The notes under the pieces: model-generated
Told to the model about the DNA's origin: nothing
Databases searched by the model: none
Seen by the model: only the letters and a program-made list of their open reading frames with translations
Origin: JABJOR01 sp965603075
Lineage (GTDB): Bacteria > Pseudomonadota > Alphaproteobacteria > Rhodospirillales > Casp-alpha2
Reading direction: 5' to 3'
Assembly: GCA_965603075.1 (NCBI GenBank)
Contig: CBFDBO010000004.1
Span: forward strand, 114,754-178,753
Length of the DNA: 64,000 nt
Made by a program: the position numbers and the translations under genes
Shown: in pieces, positions 8,273-17,532 of the stretch
Numbering within the stretch: the stretch's first letter is position 1
How the letters are laid out: every line of letters starts with the position of its first letter

Positions 8273-9690
8273 ACGCTATTTCCTGATTTGGCGGTAATTG
8301 AATCGATGTAGTTTTCAACGGCGTTCAGATCATTTGGAAGAACCTCGTATTGTTCTTCCCGCTCCAATAAGTCCGACAAGCGTTCGGGGAGTTTTGGATT
8401 AATTCCTGTGGCGGATTTAACCGTGTCACCGAATTTCGCAGGGTGCGCGGTTGAAAGAACAATCATGGGAATAGACGTATCGCTCCGATGTTCACGGGCC
8501 GCCGCCATGGCGACCGCCGTATGCGGATCGATTAAATTAGCGGCTTCGTTATGGTGAACGCCATGATAGTGTTTAATTTCGGCTTTGACTTGGTCGTCGT
8601 CGTAGCGAGCCCCTTTAAAGAGATCAAGAGCTTCAAAAAGCTCCCCTTCGGTGACGCTGTATTGTCCGGTTTCTCTGAACCTATCCATCAATTGCGATAC
8701 GCGATCCCCATCTCGTCCGGTTAATTCGAACAGCAGGCGTTCAAAATTTGAAGAAATTTGAATGTCCATGCTTGGGCTGGTGGTGGCTTCAACCCCAGTC
8801 ATTTTCATGGTGCCGGTATCAAAAAACCGGGTCAGGATGTCGTTGCTATTGGAGGCCACCAGCAATTGTTTGATTGGAACCCCCATGCGCTTGGCGGCGT
8901 AACCCGCAAACACATTGCCAAAGTTCCCTGTTGGTACACAAAAAGAGACCGGCTTGTCTGGTGCGCCCAATTTAGCTGCCGTTGTAATATAATAGACAAT
9001 CTGCGCCATGATCCGCGCCCAGTTGATGGAATTCACCGCCGACAGGTGGTGACGTTCGCGGAAGGGGGTGTCACCGAACATGGCTTTAACCATGTCCTGA
9101 CAATCATCAAAAGTACCTTCGAGGGCAATGTTGTGGACATTATGATCCAGAGCCGTGCTCATTTGGCGGCGTTGGACTTCTGAAACCCGACCTTTGGGAT
9201 GCAGCATGAAAATATCAATGGCGTCTTTACCTTTGACCGCTTCAATGGCGGCGGAACCTGTATCACCCGATGTGGCGCCAACTATTGTGACGCGGGATTT
9301 TTTGCGGGCCAAAACATGATCAAACATCCCCCCCAAGAATTGCATCGCGACATCTTTGAAAGCCAGGGTCGGTCCGTGAAATAATTCCATCAGCCAAAGG
9401 TTATTCCCGATATCACGAAGGGGGGCAGGGCTTTCACTGTCGAAGGTGCTATAGGCTTTTTCGATAATGGGTAATAGATCATCATCACTGATCACATCAC
9501 CACAGAATAAACGCATGACTTTAAAGGCGACTTGGTCATAGGGCATGTCTTTGAATGATTTGAGCATATCGTCGGTTAAGACAGGCCATTCTTCGGGCAC
9601 ATACAATCCGCCATCAGATGCAAGCCCGGTTAAAAGGACTTCGTCAAAGGAAAGAGCAGGGGCTTTACCGCGCGTACTGATGAATTTCAC
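8269..9690 (-). CDS. thrC: Threonine synthase
   Basis: PLP-dependent last step of threonine synthesis, converting O-phosphohomoserine to threonine. The 473-aa protein starts KFISTRGKAPALSF, has the PLP-lysine motif TLAFKDVAMQFLG (K112), and later the phosphate-binding segments GATSGDTGSAA and PTGNFGNVFAGY. This is the long (about 470 aa) form of the enzyme. I chose GTG 9690 because family members start right before this sequence; a TTG at 9717 adds nine residues without homology. It probably works with thrB near the start of the window. It is translationally coupled to the M16 gene. Confidence 0.95.
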   Translation of the reverse strand: MKFISTRGKAPALSFDEVLLTGLASDGGLYVPEEWPVLTDDMLKSFKDMPYDQVAFKVMRLFCGDVISDDDLLPIIEKAYSTFDSESPAPLRDIGNNLWLMELFHGPTLAFKDVAMQFLGGMFDHVLARKKSRVTIVGATSGDTGSAAIEAVKGKDAIDIFMLHPKGRVSEVQRRQMSTALDHNVHNIALEGTFDDCQDMVKAMFGDTPFRERHHLSAVNSINWARIMAQIVYYITTAAKLGAPDKPVSFCVPTGNFGNVFAGYAAKRMGVPIKQLLVASNSNDILTRFFDTGTMKMTGVEATTSPSMDIQISSNFERLLFELTGRDGDRVSQLMDRFRETGQYSVTEGELFEALDLFKGARYDDDQVKAEIKHYHGVHHNEAANLIDPHTAVAMAAAREHRSDTSIPMIVLSTAHPAKFGDTVKSATGINPKLPERLSDLLEREEQYEVLPNDLNAVENYIDSITAKSGNSV

Positions 9691-9940
9691 AGGAAGAATA
9701 ACCTTTCGATTTAGCAAATTTTATTAGAATAAAAACAATTTGTATTGCATAGCGCCCAGATTAAAAAGTGTTGAATCTATTTTTAATCAATTGTTTTCAA
9801 TTTCTGTTTTTTGCAAACCGGAGGTATAAAGTCCAATTTGGGACTTATTTATAGATAGAAATAGTTATCTCTCGCCCCCCTACACACTATTGCCGGCGTT
9901 ACATGCTTAGTAGGTGTTAGATTACATCGTAGGCGATCGA

Positions 9941-10999
9941 TTATATTTGCAGGGTACGCTCCGCGGGGAAATAGATAGAAATTTCCGTACCCTTGTTTGG
10001 GGTGCTGTCGATGCTGATGGTGCCACCATGCAATTCAACAAGTGAGCGTACGAGGGCAAGGCCAAGTCCCGTGCCTTGTATGGTTCTGGTCTCAATATCC
10101 TCTACTTGCGAGAATGGCTCAAATACTTTCTCCAGAGATTCTTCGGCAATGCCAATGCCTGTATCGCTAATTTTAAAGGTCATGGCGCAATCATCTTCAA
10201 TAGTGACATGCATTCCAATGTCACCTTTTAACGGGGTGAATTTGATGGCATTGCTCAACAGGTTGATAATGACCTGTTTGATGCGAAGCTCATCACAAAT
10301 CAAATCGGGGCAATCATCGGGCATTTGTAGGGTGAAGTTCTGGTCTTTACCTTCGATCAGTGCATGAACCATCGTTGTACAGCTATGGATCATCTCCGCA
10401 ACATCAACTTCACTTTCATCAAGTAACATAGAGTTGGCTTCGATTTTCGAAATATCGAGAACATCATTAATCAAGGTCAGTAGATGCGAGCCGGAAAAAT
10501 GAATATCTTTGATGTAGCCTTGATATTTTTCATTATCGATTTGACCGAAAATTGCTTGGTCCATCATTTCAGAAAAACCGATGATCGAGTTAAGCGGGGT
10601 ACGAAGCTCATGGCTCATATTCGCAAGGAACGCAGACTTAGCTTTGTTCGCCAGTTCCGCTTCATGAAGGGCCGCCGACTGTACGTGTTCCGTCATCTTG
10701 CGGTCAACGACTTCACTGGCAAGCGTATTCATCACCCGATTAATTTGTGACGTTCGAGTTTCAATATGTTTATCCATATTTTTGCTCTGTTTTTCAAAGT
10801 CACTGATCAGTTCATTGAAGTGCAAGGCAATACGGTTAATGGTATCGTTATCGCTGGTTGGCATGCGAATTGACAAATCTTTTGTTAAAGACTGTTTTTC
10901 CATAGCCGATAACAGCAACCCAAGTTCTTCTTGCGGTACGGTGTCGGTTCCATCAGCCATGTCAATTTCATTTGCCCTATTATCGTTAAAAGCTGTCAC
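9941..10999 (-). CDS. Soluble sensor histidine kinase
   Basis: The 352-aa protein has no membrane segment. Residues about 25-100 look like a HAMP-like helix pair followed by a coiled coil (MDKHIETRTSQINRVM). A HisKA domain with the phospho-accepting H130 in NMSHELRTPLNSI and a HATPase domain with DTGIGIAEE and GTGLGLALVRSL follow. No response regulator is nearby and no sensor domain is visible, so the signal and partner are unknown. The GTG start follows GGAG by about 11 bases. The kinase core is very like those at 38196 and 55983, with the same NMSHELRTPLN/IIGFS wording, suggesting a shared family. Confidence 0.85.
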   Translation of the reverse strand: MTAFNDNRANEIDMADGTDTVPQEELGLLLSAMEKQSLTKDLSIRMPTSDNDTINRIALHFNELISDFEKQSKNMDKHIETRTSQINRVMNTLASEVVDRKMTEHVQSAALHEAELANKAKSAFLANMSHELRTPLNSIIGFSEMMDQAIFGQIDNEKYQGYIKDIHFSGSHLLTLINDVLDISKIEANSMLLDESEVDVAEMIHSCTTMVHALIEGKDQNFTLQMPDDCPDLICDELRIKQVIINLLSNAIKFTPLKGDIGMHVTIEDDCAMTFKISDTGIGIAEESLEKVFEPFSQVEDIETRTIQGTGLGLALVRSLVELHGGTISIDSTPNKGTEISIYFPAERTLQI

Positions 11000-11025
11000 G
11001 CTTGGGTCATCTCCGTCTACTATAT

Positions 11026-11049
11026 TTATGGCTATAATTATGGCTATAA
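11026..11049. repeat. Perfect 12-bp tandem duplication upstream of the histidine kinase
   Basis: The unit TTATGGCTATAA occurs twice in direct succession, about 27-50 bases upstream of the kinase start codon on the opposite strand. It may lie in the promoter region of that gene. Confidence 0.8.
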
Positions 11050-11095
11050 TTTCATATCAGAATACGACAAAGTAAGTTAACAAGGCGTATCTATT

Positions 11096-12601
11096 TTAAA
11101 GATATCTGCTTTTTAAATGATTCTTGAAAACACTTGCATCAAGCGTTTTTCCTGTCGCTTCTTGTAAAATACCTTGGGGAGTGACGGACCGCCCTTTGTT
11201 GTGGACGTTTGTTCTCAACCAGCTCAATAAGGGGGCAAAGTTGCCTTTGGTAATCTCTGACTCGATGGTTGGGTCTTGTTGTTTGGCGGCAGTGTAGAGC
11301 TGTGCTGCGGTCATAGCCCCCAATGAATAGGTTGGGAAATACCCCCACGCTCCATCAAACCAATGCACATCTTGCAAGCAGCCCAGTGTGTCATTAGGGG
11401 GCGTAACGCCCAATAATTCTTGCATGCCATCATTCCAAGCACCGGGTAATTCGGTTAAAGCAAGGTCGCCACCAATAACGGCCTTCTCAATGCGGTGGCG
11501 TAGAATGACATGGGCTGGATAGGTGACCTCGTCCGCATCTACACGGATGAAGTCGGGTTTTACGGTGGTGTAAAGCCGTTGCAGGTTTTCGGTTTCCCAC
11601 GCAGGGCCACGACCGTTCATTGCCTCGCGCATTATGGGGGCAGCATAGGCTAAAAACCCAGCCGAGCGGCAAACTTGCATCTCTATTAATAATGATTGGC
11701 TTTCGTGCGTGCTCATGCCGAGCGATTGCCCGACGGGCTGTTGACGCCATTCTTTTGGTAAACCTTGTTCGTATAATGAATGCCCCGTTTCGTGCAATAT
11801 CCCCATCAGACTGGAGGTAAAGTCTTTCTCATCATATCGTGTGGTAATTCGGACATCATCGGGCACGCCTCCGCAAAAGGGATGCAAGCTGACATCCAAC
11901 CGGCCATGGTCGAAATCAAAACCAATTTGCTTCATGAATTTCTCACCAAGGGCACGTTGGCTCTCTATGGAAAAATGGCCTTCGGGGATGATGACGGGCG
12001 GTAAACTAGACTGATGGTCCAATACTTCAGCAATGAAACCCGGTAGGAAATCTGCCATGTCATCGAACACGGCATCAATATCGGCAACCCGTCCGCCGGG
12101 TTCAAATTCATCCAGCATTGCATCATGAAGGCTTAAGCCCAGAACATCAGCCTTGGCCTGTCCAGCTTCTAGGACCAATTTCAAAAGTGATGATAACTCT
12201 GGTAGAATGGACGCGTAGTCATTTTCAGGACGAGCAGCGCGCCACTTTTCTTCACAAGCGGCCGACGCACGGGTCAGTGCTTCGACCAGTTCTTCGCTAA
12301 GGGCGGTTGATTTAAGCCATTTGTGGCGGATTTCTTTAAGATTAATTTGTTGCCAGCTATCAAGCGAGGTATCGGCTTCTGCCCCGTCCAACAGATCAGG
12401 CATATCAGCCGCTGTCATCATGTTGTGGGATACAGCCCCTAGGGCGGTCAGTTGTTCCGTCCGCGCTTCATATCCACCGGCGGGCATAATGGCCGACATA
12501 TCCCAATGCAACATTTCACAAGCACCATCGATGGCCGAAATTCTGGCCATTCGGTCTTCCAGTTGAAGATAGGATGTTTTGTTACCTATAGTTTGGGGCA
12601 A
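11096..12601 (-). CDS. M32 family metallo-carboxypeptidase (Taq carboxypeptidase type)
   Basis: Removes C-terminal amino acids from peptides in the cytoplasm. The 501-aa protein has the M32 zinc motif HETGH (near residues 270-274 from the chosen start) with the HES third-ligand motif (STHESQSL) about 26 residues later. DEVTYPAHVILR and the GYFPTYSLGAM segment, both M32 hallmarks, are also present. I chose a TTG at 12601 because GGAG precedes it by 8 bases and gives the usual length; a longer TTG start at 12637 is possible. The gene is divergent from the ZnuA-like gene, with 118 bases between. Confidence 0.92.
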   Translation of the reverse strand: MPQTIGNKTSYLQLEDRMARISAIDGACEMLHWDMSAIMPAGGYEARTEQLTALGAVSHNMMTAADMPDLLDGAEADTSLDSWQQINLKEIRHKWLKSTALSEELVEALTRASAACEEKWRAARPENDYASILPELSSLLKLVLEAGQAKADVLGLSLHDAMLDEFEPGGRVADIDAVFDDMADFLPGFIAEVLDHQSSLPPVIIPEGHFSIESQRALGEKFMKQIGFDFDHGRLDVSLHPFCGGVPDDVRITTRYDEKDFTSSLMGILHETGHSLYEQGLPKEWRQQPVGQSLGMSTHESQSLLIEMQVCRSAGFLAYAAPIMREAMNGRGPAWETENLQRLYTTVKPDFIRVDADEVTYPAHVILRHRIEKAVIGGDLALTELPGAWNDGMQELLGVTPPNDTLGCLQDVHWFDGAWGYFPTYSLGAMTAAQLYTAAKQQDPTIESEITKGNFAPLLSWLRTNVHNKGRSVTPQGILQEATGKTLDASVFKNHLKSRYL

Positions 12602-12643
12602 TGCAGTTCTCCGGTATTTATTTGTGCTAATATGCAATTATAG

Positions 12644-12663
12644 TGACACTGTTATATTGACAC
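12644..12663. promoter_or_regulatory. Direct repeat in the M32/ZnuA divergent spacer, possible operator
   Basis: TGACAC occurs twice, 14 bases apart, around the AT-rich core TGTTATAT. It sits between two divergent genes that both make zinc-related proteins. It could be a metal-regulator site. It is not the inverted repeat expected for a textbook Zur box, so this is only a candidate. Confidence 0.25.
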
Positions 12664-12719
12664 AGCAGCCTTGATGGAACACTTAACGTGGTAGTTCTGT
12701 ATACTGGAGATTTACACCA

Positions 12720-13679
12720 ATGCTTTCACGCTGGACACCCCTGAATCTGTTGTTCGTGGTTTTTTTATTAAGCAGTCCAAATGCCGTGTCGGCTTCGGGC
12801 GAAGAAACACCTGAGGGGGCCCTTTCGGTTGTTGCGAGCGTCGCTCCGGTTCATGGATTGGTGGCGCGGGTAATGGCGGGAATTGGTTCGCCTGAGTTGC
12901 TTATATCACAAAGTGCTTCCCCCCATACCTACACCCTGAAACCATCTGATGCCAAAATGCTGAGCACAGCAGATGCGGTCTTTTGGATTGGTCGAAGCTT
13001 GGAAACCTCGCTTGATAAATCTATTCGGGCATTGGCAGAAAAGGCACAGGTAGCTTCGTTAATGAGCGATCGAGATCGGGGCGTTAATTTATTAAACCGC
13101 CGGGATGTTGGTGTCATGAATGGTGATGGTCATTCGCATGATAGTGACGAGGTTGGGACCACTGACCCCCATATTTGGTTGGACCCCCAAAATGCGGCGG
13201 CCATGATGCTGCATATCGGCGAGGTTCTTGCCGGGGTTGACCCCGAAAATGCCATTGCGTATTTATCCAACGCCCACGAAGGCGCCGCTGAACTGGATGT
13301 CTTAAGTCGTGATATTACACAACAGCTTCTGGGGTTGGATACAAAGAACACACAGTTGATATTCTTTCATGACGCTTATCAATATTTTGAACATCGCTTC
13401 TCTATTGAATCTTCGGCGATAATTCAAATTGATCCCGATCATATGCCCGGCGCCCGTCGTATTGCTGATATTAGATCTTTGATCATTAACTCAGGTAAAA
13501 CCTGTTTATTTTCTGAGCCTCATTATAGCCTTAAATTAATCACCACGCTGATTGATGGCAGCACGGCTGTTCATGGGGAGCTTGACCCTTTGGGGATCGA
13601 CATCCCCCTCGGTCCAAATTTTTATGAGACAATGATGCGGAAATTTATGGATAATTTTTCGAAATGCTTAAATTCATAA
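12720..13679 (+). CDS. ZnuA-like metal ABC transporter substrate-binding protein
   Basis: Periplasmic binding protein for zinc or a similar metal. The 319-aa protein has a signal peptide (about 25 aa, ending VSA). It carries the family sequence VASVAPVHGLVARVM and the first metal-ligand His in SASPHTYTLKPSD. A short His/Asp loop (GDGHSHDSDE), then DPHIWLDP, and a C-terminal SEPHYS and Cys pair match ZnuA. The His loop is much shorter than in E. coli ZnuA. No permease or ATPase gene adjoins it. Either those genes are elsewhere or the protein acts as a metal chaperone. Confidence 0.85.
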   Translation: MLSRWTPLNLLFVVFLLSSPNAVSASGEETPEGALSVVASVAPVHGLVARVMAGIGSPELLISQSASPHTYTLKPSDAKMLSTADAVFWIGRSLETSLDKSIRALAEKAQVASLMSDRDRGVNLLNRRDVGVMNGDGHSHDSDEVGTTDPHIWLDPQNAAAMMLHIGEVLAGVDPENAIAYLSNAHEGAAELDVLSRDITQQLLGLDTKNTQLIFFHDAYQYFEHRFSIESSAIIQIDPDHMPGARRIADIRSLIINSGKTCLFSEPHYSLKLITTLIDGSTAVHGELDPLGIDIPLGPNFYETMMRKFMDNFSKCLNS

Positions 13680-13810
13680 GCTAATGAGTGTTCACATTAG
13701 TATTCACGATGATGTGATTGCTAGAATTGTTCCAATCGCCAGAAAAATACTATAGGGTTTTCTTACTCTCATGTTTTAATTAATAGACCTAATCCCTAAA
13801 GGAGTGAAAT

Positions 13811-14266
13811 ATGCGTATTCAGACCCTTGTTTTAGCCGCTGCTGTTGGCATTTTTGTACTAACGGGAGGGGGCGCCGTATCAGCGAGCGACCCTGAAAAT
13901 GATATTAAATACCGTAAAACCACCATGTCAGCAATTGGTGCCCATATGGGGGCAATCGTTGCCACAGTTAAAGGCAAAGCGGGAACGGATGCTCAATTAA
14001 TCGCTCACGCCAAAGGTATGGCGGCCATGGGACCCGTGATGAGTGGCTTGTTCGGTGCCGGTACGGGGGAAGGCGATACAGAAACAAAGCCAGAAATTTG
14101 GAGCAATTCAGCCGAATTCGCTACGGCTGTTATGAATTTTGAAAATGCTGCTGCGGTTATAGGTGCGGCGGCTGATAGTGGTAATGTTGATGGCGTCAAA
14201 GCAGCTCTTGGTGGATTGGGTAAATCCTGCAAAGGGTGTCATTCAACGTTTCGCAAGGAAAAATAA
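13811..14266 (+). CDS. Cytochrome c' family periplasmic cytochrome
   Basis: The 151-aa protein has a signal peptide ending ...AVSA, a four-helix cytochrome c'/c556-type body, and a single heme-binding CxxCH (C140, C143, H144) just before the C-terminus, as in that family. The wording KSCKGCHSTFRKEK is typical. A strong AAAGGAG precedes the ATG. It is followed on the same strand by a diheme cytochrome 48 bases later. Likely a periplasmic electron carrier or gas-binding protein. Whether the sixth ligand is a Met cannot be decided confidently from sequence alone. Confidence 0.9.
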   Translation: MRIQTLVLAAAVGIFVLTGGGAVSASDPENDIKYRKTTMSAIGAHMGAIVATVKGKAGTDAQLIAHAKGMAAMGPVMSGLFGAGTGEGDTETKPEIWSNSAEFATAVMNFENAAAVIGAAADSGNVDGVKAALGGLGKSCKGCHSTFRKEK

Positions 14267-14314
14267 CATCGTTATAATAACATCCTTATACCGTGCATTC
14301 GTAAATATATATCA

Positions 14315-15280
14315 ATGAAACCACAGAGAAACATTATTCTATCTGTTCTTCTTGGTGGGGTGATCAGTGGCTTGGCTATATTGTTCTGGGCTACCAACCC
14401 CTCTCTGCGGGTTGATTTTAGTAATAATGGAAAACCAGACGTAGCCCCAAACCTAGCCCCAGACATTTCTCATGGGAAATATGTTTTCCAAGCCAGTGGA
14501 TGTGCCGGGTGTCATACGCTACCAAAAGGCGGCGAACTTCTCGCCGGGGGGCGCACATTCAAGACCCCCTTTGGGACGTTCGTCAGCCCCAATATTACCC
14601 CGGACATAGATCACGGTATCGGCAATTGGAATGACGCCGATTTTGTCCGTGCCATGCGAACAGGGGTATCACCCCAGGGTCAGCATTACTTTCCGGTGTT
14701 TCCCTATACCTCTTTTACCCAAATGACCGATCAAGATATACTGGACTTAAAGGCCTATATTTTCAGTTTGCCCGCCATTTCAAAGCCCAATTTGCCCCAT
14801 ACTGTAGCGTCGCCTTTTGGCTGGCGTTTTACGGTGGCCTTTTGGAAGTTGCTGTATTTTGATCAACGTTCTTTTGTCAATGACGAAAATGAAAGTGAAC
14901 AGTGGAATAGAGGCGCCTATTTGGTCAAAGCGCTGGGGCATTGCGGGGAATGCCATACCCCTCGCAATCCGCTCGGCGGTAGCGTTAAGGCGCTGGAACT
15001 TTCGGGGACCCGTCGGGGGCCCGAGGGTGGCGCTATCCCCAATCTAACCCCCCATAAAGAGACCGGATTAGGGACGTGGGGCAAGGGGGATATTGAAATC
15101 TTGCTTGAAATGGGCATGTTGCCGGATGGTGATTTCGTCGGGGATACGATGACCGAGGTTGTGGACAATGGCACCAGCCATTTAAGCACTGCTGATCGCC
15201 TTGCCATTGAGACATATTTACGCTCCCTTCCTGCTATCAATAGTGATTGGAAATCTAAAGAAGAAACCCTGCAATATTGA
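14315..15280 (+). CDS. Membrane-anchored diheme cytochrome c
   Basis: The 321-aa protein has one N-terminal membrane helix (residues about 7-27). It then has two c-type heme domains, CAGCH at C63/C66/H67 and CGECH near residue 210. The sequence between (FGTFVSPNITPD, then FVRAMRTGVSP and YFPVFPYTSFTQM) matches the cytochrome subunit of membrane alcohol/aldehyde dehydrogenases. It could pass electrons from a periplasmic dehydrogenase, not seen here, to the oxidase genes downstream. Its location just ahead of the oxidase block supports a respiratory role. Confidence 0.88.
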   Translation: MKPQRNIILSVLLGGVISGLAILFWATNPSLRVDFSNNGKPDVAPNLAPDISHGKYVFQASGCAGCHTLPKGGELLAGGRTFKTPFGTFVSPNITPDIDHGIGNWNDADFVRAMRTGVSPQGQHYFPVFPYTSFTQMTDQDILDLKAYIFSLPAISKPNLPHTVASPFGWRFTVAFWKLLYFDQRSFVNDENESEQWNRGAYLVKALGHCGECHTPRNPLGGSVKALELSGTRRGPEGGAIPNLTPHKETGLGTWGKGDIEILLEMGMLPDGDFVGDTMTEVVDNGTSHLSTADRLAIETYLRSLPAINSDWKSKEETLQY

Positions 15281-15523
15281 ATGATCTTTGACGGTACGAT
15301 TATCCCAATTCCAGTAAGTTGCACGCTGCCTCACAAGAATTCGTGAACAAGGCTAATTTTTAAATTTGCTATTCTCGATTGAAAGGTCGCGTTCTTGATA
15401 GGGGGGGTGGTTTTTTTATTAAAGTGAGGACAGGCAGAAATTATCAAAATATCTTTCTATTTTTGCTAGGATGCCTTAACTATGCGCCATTGAAATTGTT
15501 TTAATATCTCAGGAAGCATCAAC

Positions 15524-15604
15524 ATGAAAAAGCTAATTACTTTTGTCATTCTCCTATGCGCCGCTGCTTTTATGTATTCCAGCATAATTTACTTAATGTC
15601 ATAA
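15524..15604 (+). CDS. 26-aa predicted membrane small protein upstream of the oxidase-like block
   Basis: A short frame starts MKKLITFVILLCAAAFMY and ends in IIYLMS. It is almost entirely hydrophobic after two lysines, so it would be one inner-membrane helix. AGGAAG stands about 8 bases ahead of the ATG. It ends 13 bases before the DUF420 gene on the same strand, so it may be a small subunit or assembly partner of that set. The stretch 15281-15523 before it shows no other gene, only a G7 and T7 run near 15400. Confidence 0.5.
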   Translation: MKKLITFVILLCAAAFMYSSIIYLMS

Positions 15605-15617
15605 GATTTAATCGACC

Positions 15618-16052
15618 ATGCAGATTACCGATTTTCCCCATATTATAGCCGGGCTAAATGCCCTGAGCGTGATTTTTCTCACGGCGGCTTTTATTTATAT
15701 CAAATCCGGTAATCGTGAGAAACATCGCCTGATGATGATCTGCGCATTGGCGATCTCTGGTTTGTTTTTAGTTTTTTATCTGTATTACAAAGCCAATTCC
15801 GGATTTGCCAAGTTTGGTGGGGAAGGATTTATCCGTCCGGTTTATTTCACGCTGTTAATAACCCACGTTTTCGGGGCAATGATGATTACGGTCATGGTGC
15901 CGATCACCGTGTGGCGCGCCATCAAGGGGAACTATGAAAAACACCGCAAGATCGCCCGGTTCACATGGCCGTTATGGATGTGGGTCGGCCTTTCCGGTGT
16001 GGCGGTATATGTGATGACCGTTCATCTGTATCCGTATCAAATACTAAATTAA
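15618..16052 (+). CDS. DUF420 family membrane protein
   Basis: The 144-aa protein has four predicted membrane helices. Conserved His and basic residues lie at the loops (KHRLMMICA, ITHVFGAMM, KHRKIARFTWPLW and VHLYPYQ), the pattern of the DUF420/YozB family. Members are found beside cytochrome oxidase genes and some are needed for oxidase assembly. It sits 10 bases before the heme-copper-oxidase-like gene and probably helps to make or partner that protein. Its exact role is not established. Confidence 0.85.
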   Translation: MQITDFPHIIAGLNALSVIFLTAAFIYIKSGNREKHRLMMICALAISGLFLVFYLYYKANSGFAKFGGEGFIRPVYFTLLITHVFGAMMITVMVPITVWRAIKGNYEKHRKIARFTWPLWMWVGLSGVAVYVMTVHLYPYQILN

Positions 16053-16062
16053 GGGGTAGTTG

Positions 16063-17448
16063 ATGCAAACCAGCATAATTAAAGATTTCACAGACAGAGT
16101 TTGGTCCAGTGGCCTACAAAAAGAGCTTCGTGGATGGGCAATACTGGGAATCTCTGCCTTGGCGATTGCTGGTGTGTTCGCCCTATTATTGGCCCTGAGC
16201 AGAATCCCCGGTATCGAAAATACCTTTCCTTGGCCTCTTGGATTCTTTGAAAAAGGTTTGGTAATTCACGTCATCTTTTCATTTGTTGTCTGGTTTCTAG
16301 CCGTCTTAGGGGTTCTGATTACCGCCTTTACAGCCTATGCGGGCTCAACATCCGGACCTGCAAAGTTAATCGAATTGGGCAGGCAGGCTTTGTGGGCCGC
16401 CGGTGCAAGCTGTGTTCTGTTGTCGGTGCCAGCCTTGGTCGACAGTAGCGAAGCGTCGCTGAATAACTACATCCCAATCATTATCGATCCGCGTTATTAT
16501 ATCGGGCTAATCGTCTTTGCTATGGCGCTATCGGTGATCATTGTTCGTTTTGTGATCAATGTTAGAGCGAATGGCTTGTTGAAAACCGCCTATGGGGAAT
16601 TGGCCACAGCACTCAGTCTTATTTTTGTCGTTGCTCTGATTTGTTTCGTACTGGCTTATCTGCCGCGAATGAATGACGAGATTAATGCAGGGTTTAATGA
16701 AGGTGTATTCTGGGGCGGCGGTCATGTACTGCAGTATCTTAATACGCTAATGATGTTGGGCGGGTGGTACTTGCTTGCGCATATGATCATGGGTGAAGCC
16801 CCGGTTTCCAGATCAGTACTCAGGACGGTTGTTTTGATGATCACGGCGCCACCGTTGATGATGCCCGTCTTGTATATTGTCTTTCCTCCCCATTCAGCAA
16901 TATTGGTTTTTGCCTTTACAGAATTACAGTATTTGCTGGCCCCGCCGGTTCTGGTTATGGGGCTGGCTTTGGTTAAATCTTTAGGGGGGCATTTTAAAGG
17001 CCAGAAATTGCCTTGGAAGAATATAGCCTTTTTAAGCCTGATTCTCTCCGCCATGACATTTGCCATCGGTGGCTTCCTTGGATTGTTTGTCGATGGCATG
17101 GATACGCGAACCCCGGCTCATTATCACGCCGTTATCGCTGGGGTGAACATTGTGTTCATGGGGTTGTTTCTTATTTTTGTTTTGAATGTCCTTGGCCGCG
17201 CTATTGAACAAGGGCGCAGCACGCGAGCCTTGATCTGGCTTTACGCCGTTGGACAGATGGTGGCATCAATTGGTTTGTTTATGGCGGGTGGTTATGGTGC
17301 GCCCCGTAAGACAGCGGGTGGTGATCAAGGTCTGGTAGACATCGGTGCGATAACGGGACTGTATCTAAACGGCATTGGTGCGGCTATTGCCGTCATCGGC
17401 GGGATCATGTTTATTTGGGTTTGCGCTAGAGCGCTTTCTAGAAAATAG
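16063..17448 (+). CDS. Divergent heme-copper-oxidase subunit I-like protein
   Basis: The 461-aa protein has about 12 predicted membrane helices and no match to the canonical aa3 wording. Candidate metal-ligand His residues are H69 (GLVIHVIF, helix 2 position), H221 (FWGGGHVLQ, helix 6 position), H277 (FPPHSA, helix 7) and the pair H353/H355 (AHYHAV, helix 10). Helix 7 shows one His, not the usual pair, and the cross-linking Tyr of HPEVY is missing. It looks closest to the cbb3/NO-reductase side of the family. ATG 16063 follows AAGGGG; a TTG lies three bases earlier. It could be an alternative oxidase, NO reductase or a heme protein without oxidase activity. Confidence 0.7.
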   Translation: MQTSIIKDFTDRVWSSGLQKELRGWAILGISALAIAGVFALLLALSRIPGIENTFPWPLGFFEKGLVIHVIFSFVVWFLAVLGVLITAFTAYAGSTSGPAKLIELGRQALWAAGASCVLLSVPALVDSSEASLNNYIPIIIDPRYYIGLIVFAMALSVIIVRFVINVRANGLLKTAYGELATALSLIFVVALICFVLAYLPRMNDEINAGFNEGVFWGGGHVLQYLNTLMMLGGWYLLAHMIMGEAPVSRSVLRTVVLMITAPPLMMPVLYIVFPPHSAILVFAFTELQYLLAPPVLVMGLALVKSLGGHFKGQKLPWKNIAFLSLILSAMTFAIGGFLGLFVDGMDTRTPAHYHAVIAGVNIVFMGLFLIFVLNVLGRAIEQGRSTRALIWLYAVGQMVASIGLFMAGGYGAPRKTAGGDQGLVDIGAITGLYLNGIGAAIAVIGGIMFIWVCARALSRK

Positions 17449-17532
17449 GGCTTTTTAAGAAAATAAAATGAACGTCTGTACATATAATTATTTGAAGCTA
17501 CCTTATAGCCGCTTGTAACCTCAATGAAATAG

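Noticed and set aside
9829..9846. Hairpin AAGTCC-AATTTG-GGACTT after the histidine kinase and before thrC
   Set aside because: Only 6 bp, no T run, and orientation relative to the two minus-strand genes gives no clear terminator.
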